64,000 nucleotides of DNA, taken from JAMHWD01 sp035911135. GTDB lineage: Bacteria > Pseudomonadota > Alphaproteobacteria > Micavibrionales > Micavibrionaceae. Both the position numbers and the translations under genes were made by a program. The DNA lies in contig JAMHWD010000045.1 in the NCBI GenBank assembly GCA_035911135.1, forward strand, positions 254,473 to 318,472, read 5' to 3'. Below are positions 42,965 through 50,369 of the stretch, in pieces (within the stretch, counting starts at the first letter, position 1; each line of letters opens with the position of its first letter). The notes under the pieces were generated by a model, which did not search any database, was not told the DNA's origin, and saw only the letters and a program-made list of their open reading frames with translations.

Positions 42965-43423
42965 ATGATCCGTTTCTCGAAACTGACCGATTATGCGGTT
43001 GTTATACTGGCCACGCTGGCGGGCGTTCCGGAAGGACATTCCATGAGCGCTTCGGCAATAGCCCAGAAAACAGGCCTGCCCGATCCGACAGTAGCCAAGA
43101 TCCTGAAAAATCTGGCCAAGTCCCCGCTTGTGAGCGCCAGCCGCGGTGTGCGCGGCGGCTATATGATCGGGCGCAGGGCATCTGAAATAACGGTGGCCGA
43201 GATTATCGCCGTGATGGAAGGGCCGGTGTCGCTGACGGCCTGCGTGGATGGCGGGCAGGCATCATCTTGCGGTTATGAAGCATCCTGCCCGGTCAAGGGG
43301 CGCTGGGATACGGTGAACATGGCGGTCAAAAGCGCGCTTGATTCTGTGACGTTGGCCGATATGATCCGCCCTTCCTGCGCGGGCGGCAACTATAAAACAA
43401 TAACAATAGAGGAGCGCATCTGA
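42965..43423 (+). CDS. SUF system Rrf2-family regulator
   Basis: A 152-residue winged-helix regulator that probably senses iron-sulfur cluster status and controls the suf genes. The DNA-binding part is MIRFSKLTDYAVVILATLAG, then the PTVAKILKNLAKSPLVSASR recognition helix and wing. Three candidate cluster ligands are C93, C102 and C108, spaced as in IscR-type proteins, plus C138 near the end. It is first in the operon, and its TGA overlaps the sufB ATG. It matches the suf-associated rather than isc-associated regulator group. Confidence 0.93.
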   Translation: MIRFSKLTDYAVVILATLAGVPEGHSMSASAIAQKTGLPDPTVAKILKNLAKSPLVSASRGVRGGYMIGRRASEITVAEIIAVMEGPVSLTACVDGGQASSCGYEASCPVKGRWDTVNMAVKSALDSVTLADMIRPSCAGGNYKTITIEERI

Positions 43424-44880
43424 TGGGCGCAACCGAACAGACCATAAAAACCGTTGAATCCATGGCCGGAAAATATGAGGCCGGGTTCGTCACCGATATT
43501 GAAACCGAAAAAGCGCCCAAGGGCCTTTCTGAAGATATCGTGCGGTTTATTTCCGCCAAGAAAAACGAGCCGGAATGGATGCTGGAATGGCGCCTGAAGG
43601 CCTATCAGCGCTGGCTGGAGATGCCCGAACCCGAATGGGCCAAGCTTAAGCAAGCCCCGATTGATTATCAGGATTCTTATTATTATGCCGCGCCCAAAAG
43701 CATGGCCGACAAGCCCAAAAGCCTTGATGAGGTTGACCCGAAGCTGCTGGAAACCTATGCCAAGCTGGGGATTCCGCTGCGGGAGCAGGAAATGCTGGCC
43801 GGTGTTGCCGTGGATGTGGTGTTTGATTCCGTATCCGTTGCCACGACTTTCAAGGACAAGCTGAAAGAGGTCGGGGTTATTTTTTGCTCGATCAGTGAGG
43901 CTATTCAGGAACACCCGGAACTGGTGAAGAAATATATCGGCTCTGTCGTGCCTCCGGGTGATAACAAGCATGCCTGTCTCAATAGTGCCGTGTTTACCGA
44001 TGGATCGTTTGTCTATATTCCGCCCGGCGTGCGTTGCCCGATGGAGCTTTCCACCTATTTCCGGATCAACGAGCTGAATACCGGACAATTCGAGCGTACG
44101 CTGATTATCGCGGATAAGGGCGCGTATGTTTCGTATCTCGAAGGCTGCACCGCGCCGATGCGCGATGAAAACCAGCTTCATGCCGCCGTGGTTGAGCTGG
44201 TCGCGCATGATGATGCGGAGATCAAATATTCCACCGTCCAGAACTGGTATCCCGGCGATGCTGAAACCGGCAAGGGCGGGATTTATAATTTCGTCACCAA
44301 GCGCGGGCTGTGCGAAGGGAAGAATTCCAAAATCTCATGGACGCAAGTTGAAACGGGCAGCGCGATTACGTGGAAATATCCGTCCTGCATTTTAAAGGGC
44401 GATAATTCCCAAGGCGAGTTTTACTCGGTCGCCATCACCAATGGCCGCCAGCAGGCCGATACCGGCACGAAAATGATTCATATCGGCAAGAACACAAAAA
44501 GCCGTATCGTGGCCAAGGGTATCGCCGCCGGGCATTCCGATCAGACTTACCGCGGCCTTGTGAAAATCATGCCGGGCGCATCGGGCGCGCGCAATTTCAC
44601 GCAGTGTGATTCACTTCTGATCGGCGATCAGTGCGGCGCGCATACCGTCCCCTATATCGAGAGCCGTAATAACACCGCCACGCTGGAACACGAAGCCACC
44701 ACAAGCAAAATCTCCGAAGACCAGATGTTCTACTGCACGCAGCGGGGCTTGAGCGAAGAAGAAGCTGTCGCCCTGATCGTGAACGGCTTCGCCCGTGAGG
44801 TCATGCAGCATCTGCCCATGGAATTCGCCGTTGAGGCGCAGAAACTAGTGGGCATTTCACTGGAGGGCAGCGTTGGGTAA
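43423..44880 (+). CDS. sufB: Fe-S cluster assembly scaffold SufB
   Basis: SufB, with SufC and SufD, forms the scaffold complex on which iron-sulfur clusters are built. The 485-residue protein shows the SufB-specific YYAAPK region, PPGVRCPMELSTYFRIN, YLEGCTAPMRDENQLHAAVV, and the C-terminal EATTSKISEDQMFYCTQRGL. It is coupled to the upstream regulator by a TGATG overlap. Here sufC is 2 kb downstream, separated by five foreign-looking or unrelated genes. Confidence 0.98.
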   Translation: MGATEQTIKTVESMAGKYEAGFVTDIETEKAPKGLSEDIVRFISAKKNEPEWMLEWRLKAYQRWLEMPEPEWAKLKQAPIDYQDSYYYAAPKSMADKPKSLDEVDPKLLETYAKLGIPLREQEMLAGVAVDVVFDSVSVATTFKDKLKEVGVIFCSISEAIQEHPELVKKYIGSVVPPGDNKHACLNSAVFTDGSFVYIPPGVRCPMELSTYFRINELNTGQFERTLIIADKGAYVSYLEGCTAPMRDENQLHAAVVELVAHDDAEIKYSTVQNWYPGDAETGKGGIYNFVTKRGLCEGKNSKISWTQVETGSAITWKYPSCILKGDNSQGEFYSVAITNGRQQADTGTKMIHIGKNTKSRIVAKGIAAGHSDQTYRGLVKIMPGASGARNFTQCDSLLIGDQCGAHTVPYIESRNNTATLEHEATTSKISEDQMFYCTQRGLSEEEAVALIVNGFAREVMQHLPMEFAVEAQKLVGISLEGSVG

Positions 44881-45166
44881 TGGGCTGGTAAGAGTTTTGA
44901 GCATTCTGCGCTATGCCTTGTATGGGGTTTTGCTGGGCTTGTTCCTGTGCGGCACGCGCAGAAGCCCGTTTGTGAGCGAATTTCTGGATCTGATCGGCAT
45001 GACCTATGAGCAATGGTCGCCGTATCTTTTTGCCGGTGTGATAGGCACAGCTTTTTTGCTGCTGGTCGTGACAGTATGGCGGACATCGTTGAAAATGTCG
45101 GCAAGCCATAAGGCGCAAAAGGCTGCGCTGGATGCAAAATTGGCGGGAGATATAAAAGATGCTTAA
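44873..45166 (+). CDS. Small membrane protein inside the suf operon
   Basis: A 97-residue protein with two hydrophobic segments, at about residues 9-27 (LSILRYALYGVLLGLFLCG) and 50-68 (YLFAGVIGTAFLLLVVTVW), and a basic C-terminal tail. It starts at TTG 44873, eight bases inside sufB, behind a GGAGGG site within the sufB end. The next gene overlaps by eight bases. The family is not recognised; a coupled three-gene membrane cassette is likely. Confidence 0.65.
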   Translation: MGNGLVRVLSILRYALYGVLLGLFLCGTRRSPFVSEFLDLIGMTYEQWSPYLFAGVIGTAFLLLVVTVWRTSLKMSASHKAQKAALDAKLAGDIKDA

Positions 45167-45602
45167 CGTCTGGTGGGTATTGGCGATGATTTCAGGCGCT
45201 GGGCTGGCGAGCCGGAACCTGCTGTACAAGCACGTGAACACGAAAATGGATGCGGCGTTTTCCTCGCTCATCCTCGCGCTCGGCATGACGGTGGTGACGG
45301 TGGCTTATTATCTTTATCAGCGTGCCTCAACCGGGCAGACATTGGTGCCGCAAACCATCGACCCCAAGGCTTTTACGCTGGCGGCGCTGGCGGGCGGCGG
45401 TGTGGCGATGGCCAATATTACGCTGGCTTATGCTTACAAGGCGGGCGGGTATGCCTCGCTCTCGGCGCTGCTGCAGAACGGGTTTTCGCTGACCGTGACG
45501 ATTGTGCTGGGCGCTTTGTTGCTGGGCGAATTCATCAAGCCCATGCAGATGGTGGGCATCGGCCTTGTATTCGCCGGCATTATTCTGATTACGAAGGGTT
45601 AA
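45159..45602 (+). CDS. EamA/DMT-type small transporter-like protein
   Basis: A 147-residue protein with about four membrane spans. It is half the size of full DMT transporters and resembles the small EamA-like forms that work as dimers. The end GALLLGEFIKPMQMVGIGLVFAGIILI is the typical EamA C-terminal motif. A conserved helix, LAYAYKAGGYASLSALLQNG, precedes it. Substrate unknown. It overlaps the upstream gene and is five bases from the next. Confidence 0.82.
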   Translation: MLNVWWVLAMISGAGLASRNLLYKHVNTKMDAAFSSLILALGMTVVTVAYYLYQRASTGQTLVPQTIDPKAFTLAALAGGGVAMANITLAYAYKAGGYASLSALLQNGFSLTVTIVLGALLLGEFIKPMQMVGIGLVFAGIILITKG

Positions 45603-45607
45603 AAGTT

Positions 45608-45862
45608 ATGGATGCGATTTTAAGTATATTGGGTGTTCTGGGCGCGGTGGCTTGCGTGGGGGCGTATTTCCTGCTGGAGCGCGGCGTGTTCCGCGCGGAC
45701 GGCATGGCTTATTACGCGGCCAATGGTGTAGGCGCTGTGCTGATCCTGATCGCCGCGCTCTATGAATTCGACGGCGGCGATATGGGCGTGGTTGTGCAGG
45801 AAATCTGCTGGATCACGGTCAGCGCGATGGGGATGTGGAAAGTGAGAGGTTTGGCAAAGTAA
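45608..45862 (+). CDS. CBU_0592-like small membrane protein
   Basis: An 84-residue protein with three spans: LSILGVLGAVACVGAYFLLE, then YYAANGVGAVLILIAALYEF, then VVVQEICWITVSAMGMWKV. The pattern resembles the CBU_0592-type small membrane domain often found beside transporters. The frame is open far upstream in the EamA gene, but ATG 45608 gives the conserved length. It ends the membrane cassette. A palindrome half copy begins four bases after its stop. Confidence 0.75.
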   Translation: MDAILSILGVLGAVACVGAYFLLERGVFRADGMAYYAANGVGAVLILIAALYEFDGGDMGVVVQEICWITVSAMGMWKVRGLAK

Positions 45863-45866
45863 CTTT

Positions 45867-45898
45867 CATGGATTGCACGGACGAGCCGTGTAATGACG
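45867..45898. repeat. Dispersed palindrome, half copy (inverted)
   Basis: CATGGATTGCACGG...CCGTGTAATGACG: one hairpin with the CATGG end first and TGACG last. It is the reverse orientation of the left unit. Together with the next half copy it forms a circularly permuted arrangement. Confidence 0.85.
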
Positions 45899-45912
45899 CA
45901 TAACCTAAAAAC

Positions 45913-45943
45913 CGTCATTGCACGCTTTATGCGTGCAATCCAT
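45913..45943. repeat. Dispersed palindrome, half copy
   Basis: CGTCATTGCACGC...GCGTGCAATCCAT, a single hairpin. It ends 16 bases before the ATG of the GIY-YIG gene, and the ribosome binding site GTAAGGA directly follows it. Confidence 0.88.
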
Positions 45944-45959
45944 AGGTAAGGACAACACG

Positions 45960-46253
45960 ATGGAAAAGGATTTTTACGTTTATATGCTAGCCAGCGCCAA
46001 GAATGGCACAATCTATAAAGGCATGACATCGAACCTTATTCATAGGATTGGCCAGCATAAGGAAGAAAGCGGAAGCGCATTTACAACGAAATATGAGGTT
46101 AAAAAACTGGTTTGGTATAAACATTGCGAGACGGCAGAAAACGCAATCTCTTGGGAAAAGCGGCTGAGACGCTATCCAAGGCAATGGAAGTTGAACCTGA
46201 TTAACGAAATGAACCCGGATTGGAATGATTTATTCGATGAAATTTGTAACTAA
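45960..46253 (+). CDS. GIY-YIG nuclease domain protein
   Basis: A 97-residue single-domain GIY-YIG endonuclease. Motifs: YVYML (residues 6-10) for the GIY strand, TIYKGMT (17-23) in place of YIG with Lys for Ile, the catalytic R29 in LIHRIGQH, the metal ligand E66 in SWEKRLRR, and the usual end KLNLINEMNPDWNDLFDEI. The GIY-YIG domain cuts DNA. Here it lies between two palindrome copies with only short gaps, inside the suf operon. This suggests a role in repeat mobility, by analogy with REP-associated transposases, but that is inference. Confidence 0.92.
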   Translation: MEKDFYVYMLASAKNGTIYKGMTSNLIHRIGQHKEESGSAFTTKYEVKKLVWYKHCETAENAISWEKRLRRYPRQWKLNLINEMNPDWNDLFDEICN

Positions 46254-46264
46254 CCACATAACTC

Positions 46265-46362
46265 CGTCATTACATGGTTTGCCTGCGGCAAATCCGTGTA
46301 GTCCATTATGGGGGGTTGCGCTGGCTGCGCTATGGATCACACGGACAAGCCGTGTGATGACG
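46265..46362. repeat. Dispersed palindrome, copy with spacer
   Basis: The left hairpin CGTCATTACATGG...ATCCGTGTAGTCCAT is followed by a 25-base spacer with its own small hairpin (TTGCGCTGGCTGCGC). The right hairpin ATGGATCACACGG...CCGTGTGATGACG follows. It begins 12 bases after the GIY-YIG stop. Confidence 0.85.
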
Positions 46363-46390
46363 GTGTTGGTAAAGTTGAGAGAGTTTTTTA

Positions 46391-46837
46391 ATGCCTTATG
46401 ATCCAGGTCCAACAGAGCCAAACGCAAAAGGAATGTATAATTTTGCCTCTGAATATTTGCAGGCTGCAAATACACTAAAAACAAACATGAAAAATATGGG
46501 ACATTCAGGCCCATTTAATTACACAGTTTCGCATGCATTTGAATTATTTTTAAAATCATATTTGATGTCCTGCGGGTTGACATACAAAGATTTAAAAAAA
46601 ATTGGTCATGGAATCCAAAAGCTTGTTAATTCTTGTGCTGAGTGGGGTTTGGAGTTTTCAGAGGATGAAATAATTCTTGCATCAGTAATTAATAATCTGA
46701 ATGCACATAATATGCAGAGATATCCAATGTTAGGTTTGTTTCAAATTGGACCTATTGGTTTTGCGGAGCCAGAAAACTTACTAATGCATGTTGAAAATTA
46801 CAGCAGAAAAATACAATCAGCCATTGAAAGAAAATAG
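46391..46837 (+). CDS. AT-rich HEPN-like protein
   Basis: A 148-residue helical protein, visibly more AT-rich than the suf genes on both sides. The core SHAFELFLKSYLMSCGLTYK, then IGHGIQKLVNSC, and the later NAHNMQRYPML resemble HEPN-domain proteins. HEPN proteins are often RNases, but the Rx4-6H catalytic motif is not clear here. No antitoxin-like gene (such as an MNT nucleotidyltransferase) sits beside it. It lies between a palindrome copy and sufC (three-base gap). Probably acquired. Confidence 0.75.
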   Translation: MPYDPGPTEPNAKGMYNFASEYLQAANTLKTNMKNMGHSGPFNYTVSHAFELFLKSYLMSCGLTYKDLKKIGHGIQKLVNSCAEWGLEFSEDEIILASVINNLNAHNMQRYPMLGLFQIGPIGFAEPENLLMHVENYSRKIQSAIERK

Positions 46838-46840
46838 AAA

Positions 46841-47602
46841 ATGCTAAAAATATCTAACCTCCACGCCGCCATCGAAACCGATGATGGCACGAAAGAAATC
46901 CTCAAAGGGATTAACCTTGAAATTCCCAAGGGGCAGGTGCATGCCATTATGGGGCCGAACGGGTCGGGGAAATCGACCTTATCCTATGTTCTCGCGGGCC
47001 GTGAGGATTACGAAGTCACGGATGGTGGCATTGAGCTGGACGGTGTGGACATCATGGAAATGCCGCCTGAGGAACGCGCCGCCGCCGGATTGTTTCTGGC
47101 GTTTCAGTACCCGGTAGAAATTCCTGGTGTGAATATGAGCACATTCTTGAAGACTTCCATCAATGCCATTCGTAAGCAGCGCGGCATCGAAGAGCTGGAC
47201 GCGCTGGGGATGCTGAAACTGATTAAATCCAAATGCAAAGAACTCGGCATTTCCGATGAGATGATGAAGCGCGCAGTCAATGTCGGTTTTTCCGGCGGCG
47301 AGAAAAAGCGCAACGAAGTTTTGCAGATGGCGATGCTGGAGCCGAAATTCGCGGTGCTGGATGAAACCGATTCCGGCCTTGATATCGACGCGCTGAAAAT
47401 CGTGGCGGACGGGGTGAATGCCCTGCGTTCGCCCGAACGCTCCTTCCTCGTGATCACGCATTACCAGCGCTTGCTGGATTACATCAAGCCCGATGTCGTG
47501 CATGTCATGGCAAGAGGCAAGATCGTCAAGACAGGTGGTCCTGAACTGGCCCTTGAACTTGAGGCCAGCGGTTATGCTGATTTTATCGGTGAGGCGGCAT
47601 GA
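46841..47602 (+). CDS. sufC: Fe-S cluster assembly ATPase SufC
   Basis: SufC is the ABC-type ATPase of the SufBCD scaffold. The 253-residue protein has Walker A MGPNGSGKSTLSYVLAG, the Q-loop FLAFQYPVEIPGVN, the SufC-type signature FSGGEKKRNEVLQM, and Walker B LDETDSGLDIDAL. The VITHYQRLLDYIKPD H-loop is also present. Its product partners SufB and SufD are encoded on both sides, but a palindrome and unrelated genes separate them. Confidence 0.98.
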   Translation: MLKISNLHAAIETDDGTKEILKGINLEIPKGQVHAIMGPNGSGKSTLSYVLAGREDYEVTDGGIELDGVDIMEMPPEERAAAGLFLAFQYPVEIPGVNMSTFLKTSINAIRKQRGIEELDALGMLKLIKSKCKELGISDEMMKRAVNVGFSGGEKKRNEVLQMAMLEPKFAVLDETDSGLDIDALKIVADGVNALRSPERSFLVITHYQRLLDYIKPDVVHVMARGKIVKTGGPELALELEASGYADFIGEAA

Positions 47603-47614
47603 TTATCAATTCGA

Positions 47615-47674
47615 CGTCATTGCACGCTTCATGCGTGCAATCCATGGATCACACGGACAAGCCGTGTGATGACG
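47615..47674. repeat. Dispersed palindrome, full copy
   Basis: CGTCATTGCACGC...GCGTGCAATCCATGGATCACACGG...CCGTGTGATGACG with perfect left and right hairpins: the best example of the family in the window. It sits between sufC and sufD, just before the sufD ribosome binding site GGGAGGG, so it must be part of the operon mRNA. Confidence 0.95.
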
Positions 47675-47696
47675 GATATTGGGAGGGAGCGTCACG

Positions 47697-48644
47697 ATGA
47701 AGCCATTGCTGATAGACAACCTCCCCACGCCCAAGGAAGAACGCTGGAAGTACACCAATCTTCCCCGCGCGATGCCGGCGAGCTTAAGCCCGGCTGCAGC
47801 GCAGGAGGTTGTTATACACAAAAATGCGGGAGAAGTCTGTGGATTGCCTGAGGATATTTCCTTTGAAGGCAAGCCCGGAGCCGAGCAGCCGATTGCGCTG
47901 AATGTCACAATTGCCCGCGGGCGCGAGGCCGTCATAATTGAACGCCATAGCGGCGAGGGCGCGTACTGGAAAAACATGACGAGCCAGATCACGCTGGAAG
48001 ATGGCGCGATCCTGCATCACATACGCCTCCAGCAAGACAGCGATCAGGCGGTGAATACCAATATGGTGGAAATCAGCCTTGGCCGGGATGCGGTTTATAA
48101 CGGCTTTGCCCTTAATCTGGGCGGCAAGCTGACACGGCATGAAATCCATGGCGTGCTGAACGGTACAAACGGCGAGATCAGCCTGAACGGCCTGAACCTG
48201 TTGAAAGGCCAGCAGCATGGCGATACGACCATTTTAATCGAACACGCCGCGCCGCATTGCCGGTCGAACCAGTTTTACCGCACCTTATTGGGGGATGCCG
48301 CGCATGGCGTGTTTCAGGGCAAGGTACACGTACACCAGATTGCGCAGAAAACGGACGGGTATCAGCTCTCCAACGCGATCCTTCTCTCCGACAAGGCCAT
48401 CATGGATACCAAGCCGGAGCTGGAGATTTACGCCGATGATGTAAAATGTTCTCACGGCGCGACAACAGGCCGTTTGAATGAGGAGCCGATGTTCTATCTG
48501 CGCTCACGCGGGTTGCCGGAAGCTGAGGCGCGTTTGTTATTGGTGCGCGCTTTTGTGGATGAAGTCGTGGACAAAATCGGGGATGAATCCTTACAAGATA
48601 TGGTTTTCCCGTTGGTCGAGGAGTGGCTGGGCAATGTCCTTTAA
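47697..48644 (+). CDS. sufD: Fe-S cluster assembly protein SufD, short form
   Basis: SufD is the third scaffold subunit. The 315-residue protein keeps the N-terminal LPTPKEERWKYTNLPRAMPA motif. It also keeps the beta-helix (HCRSNQFYRTLLGDAAHGVF), the YADDVKCSHGATTGRLNEE segment, and the C-terminal MFYLRSRGLPEAEARLLLVR. It is about 100 residues shorter than E. coli SufD (423), mainly at the N-terminus. The ATG 47697 follows GGGAGGG. Its end overlaps the sufS start by 11 bases. Confidence 0.95.
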   Translation: MKPLLIDNLPTPKEERWKYTNLPRAMPASLSPAAAQEVVIHKNAGEVCGLPEDISFEGKPGAEQPIALNVTIARGREAVIIERHSGEGAYWKNMTSQITLEDGAILHHIRLQQDSDQAVNTNMVEISLGRDAVYNGFALNLGGKLTRHEIHGVLNGTNGEISLNGLNLLKGQQHGDTTILIEHAAPHCRSNQFYRTLLGDAAHGVFQGKVHVHQIAQKTDGYQLSNAILLSDKAIMDTKPELEIYADDVKCSHGATTGRLNEEPMFYLRSRGLPEAEARLLLVRAFVDEVVDKIGDESLQDMVFPLVEEWLGNVL

Positions 48645-49887
48645 GACGCTGCAAGGAGATGATGGGGCGCTGATGCGCTCATTCCGGCATGATTTTCCGG
48701 CGCTGTCCTATCAGATGAACAACAAGCGTCTGGCCTATCTTGATACGGCCTCCAGCGCGCAAAAGCCAAAAGCCATGATAGCGGCGATGGACCGCGTTAT
48801 GCAGACAGCCTATTCCAATATCCACCGTGGTCTTTACCGCATATCGCAGGATCTGACGGCCGAGTTTGAAGAAGTGCGGTCAGAAGTGGCGCAATTTCTG
48901 AACGCGGCCAGCGAGAAGGAAATTATCTTCACCCGCAATACCACCGAGGCCATCAATCTGGTGGCGCAAAGCTGGGGGCGTACGCATCTCAAGGAAGGTG
49001 ATGAAATCCTCCTGAGCGCCATGGAACATCACGCCAATATCGTGCCATGGCAATTGCTGCGTGATCAGATCGGGGTTGTCATCAAGGTTATTCCCATCAA
49101 GGCGGACGGGCATCTGGATATTGCGGCGATGCCAAGGCTGCTTTCTGCGAAAACGAAGCTGGTTAGCGTCGTTCATATCTCAAACGCGCTGGGGACGATT
49201 AACCCGGTTGCCGATATCATCCGTATCGCCCGTGCCTTTAACCCCAAGATTAAAACGCTGGTTGATGCCTCGCAATCTGCGGCGCATCTCAAGCTGGACG
49301 TACAGGCGCTGGATGCCGATTTTCTGGCCTTTACAGGCCATAAGGTCTATGGCCCGACCGGGATTGGCGTATTGTATGGCCGCTACGATATACTGGAAGA
49401 TATGCCTCCTTATCAGGGCGGCGGCGATATGATCGAGCGCGTGAGTTTCGAAAAAACCACGTACAAAGCCCCGCCTGCACGCTTTGAGGCGGGAACCCCC
49501 GCCATTGTCGAGGTTATTGGACTGGGCGCGGCTTTGCGCTATATCAGTAAGGTAGGGCTGGAGGTTATGGCCGCCCGTGAGGCAGAACTGACGAAAACCA
49601 TGCTGAATGAAATGAAAACAATCAAGGGTATACAGATTTACGGCCCCGATGAGACCCGCGCCGGGATTGTATCCTTTACAATTGATGGCCTGAACAATGC
49701 CGATGTGGCCTCGATCCTGGATCAGTGCGGTGTGGCCGTACGTGCCGGGCATCATTGCTGTATGCCTCTGATGGAAGCCTTGGGCGTGGAAGGGACAATC
49801 CGCGCTTCGCTGGGTGTTTATTCCACAATTGATGATGTTAATCAGCTCGTCAGCGGGCTGCATAAGGCGCAGGAGATGCTGGCATGA
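48634..49887 (+). CDS. sufS: Cysteine desulfurase SufS
   Basis: SufS takes sulfur from cysteine for cluster assembly. The 417-residue PLP enzyme shows the Schiff-base Lys in FTGHKVYGPTGIGVLYG, the catalytic cysteine in VRAGHHCCMPLMEALG, and NIHRGLYRISQDLT. The ATG 48634 lies 11 bases inside sufD, with GAGGAG nine bases before it; the longer upstream frame is not conserved. No sufE or sufU sulfur-transfer partner is in the cluster. Confidence 0.97.
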   Translation: MSFKTLQGDDGALMRSFRHDFPALSYQMNNKRLAYLDTASSAQKPKAMIAAMDRVMQTAYSNIHRGLYRISQDLTAEFEEVRSEVAQFLNAASEKEIIFTRNTTEAINLVAQSWGRTHLKEGDEILLSAMEHHANIVPWQLLRDQIGVVIKVIPIKADGHLDIAAMPRLLSAKTKLVSVVHISNALGTINPVADIIRIARAFNPKIKTLVDASQSAAHLKLDVQALDADFLAFTGHKVYGPTGIGVLYGRYDILEDMPPYQGGGDMIERVSFEKTTYKAPPARFEAGTPAIVEVIGLGAALRYISKVGLEVMAAREAELTKTMLNEMKTIKGIQIYGPDETRAGIVSFTIDGLNNADVASILDQCGVAVRAGHHCCMPLMEALGVEGTIRASLGVYSTIDDVNQLVSGLHKAQEMLA

Positions 49888-50345
49888 GCGGCGGCAGCAA
49901 ACCACATTCACACCCGCCCATGCAGCATGTGGCCGACAAGGAGATGGTCGAAAACGCGCTGGGCAAGGAGCAATACGATGAACTGGCTGAACCGCCCATG
50001 GCCATGGAAGGCGCATTCCCGGATGCCGACCCGTTATGGCCGAAAATCCGCGCCGCGCTCCGCGAGATTTACGATCCCGAAATCCCGGTCAATATCTATG
50101 AGCTGGGCCTGATTTACGGCGTGGAGATCAAGGCCGAGGAACAAGGCGTACGCGATGTGGATGTGAAGATGACGCTGACCTCGCCGGGATGCCCGGTCGC
50201 GCAGGAAATGCCCGGCTGGGTGCGGGATGCGATCATCCCCATCGAAGGCGTGGGGCAGGTGGATGTCGAGATCATCTGGGAGCCGACATGGGATCCGTCT
50301 AAAATGGCGGAGACGGCCAAGATGCAATTAAACATGTTTATGTGA
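49884..50345 (+). CDS. sufT: SufT-type DUF59 iron-sulfur assembly protein
   Basis: A 153-residue MIP18/DUF59 protein that helps Fe-S protein maturation. The domain core IRAALREIYDPEIPVNIYEL followed by GLIYGVEI is typical, and MTLTSPGCPVAQEMPGWVRD carries the conserved cysteine. The first 45 residues are a His/Pro-rich extension, as in SufT proteins. It overlaps sufS by four bases (ATGA). Confidence 0.92.
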   Translation: MSGGSKPHSHPPMQHVADKEMVENALGKEQYDELAEPPMAMEGAFPDADPLWPKIRAALREIYDPEIPVNIYELGLIYGVEIKAEEQGVRDVDVKMTLTSPGCPVAQEMPGWVRDAIIPIEGVGQVDVEIIWEPTWDPSKMAETAKMQLNMFM

Positions 50346-50369
50346 GGTCGCGGCGTTGGGAGATAAAGA

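Noticed and set aside
45173..45607. Long frame fused to the CBU_0592-like gene
   Set aside because: The upstream part overlaps the EamA gene in another frame; ATG 45608 gives the natural protein.
938..47674. CRISPR array or IS terminal repeats as an explanation of the palindromes
   Set aside because: Copies are kilobases apart without regular spacers, and no transposase frame lies between any pair.
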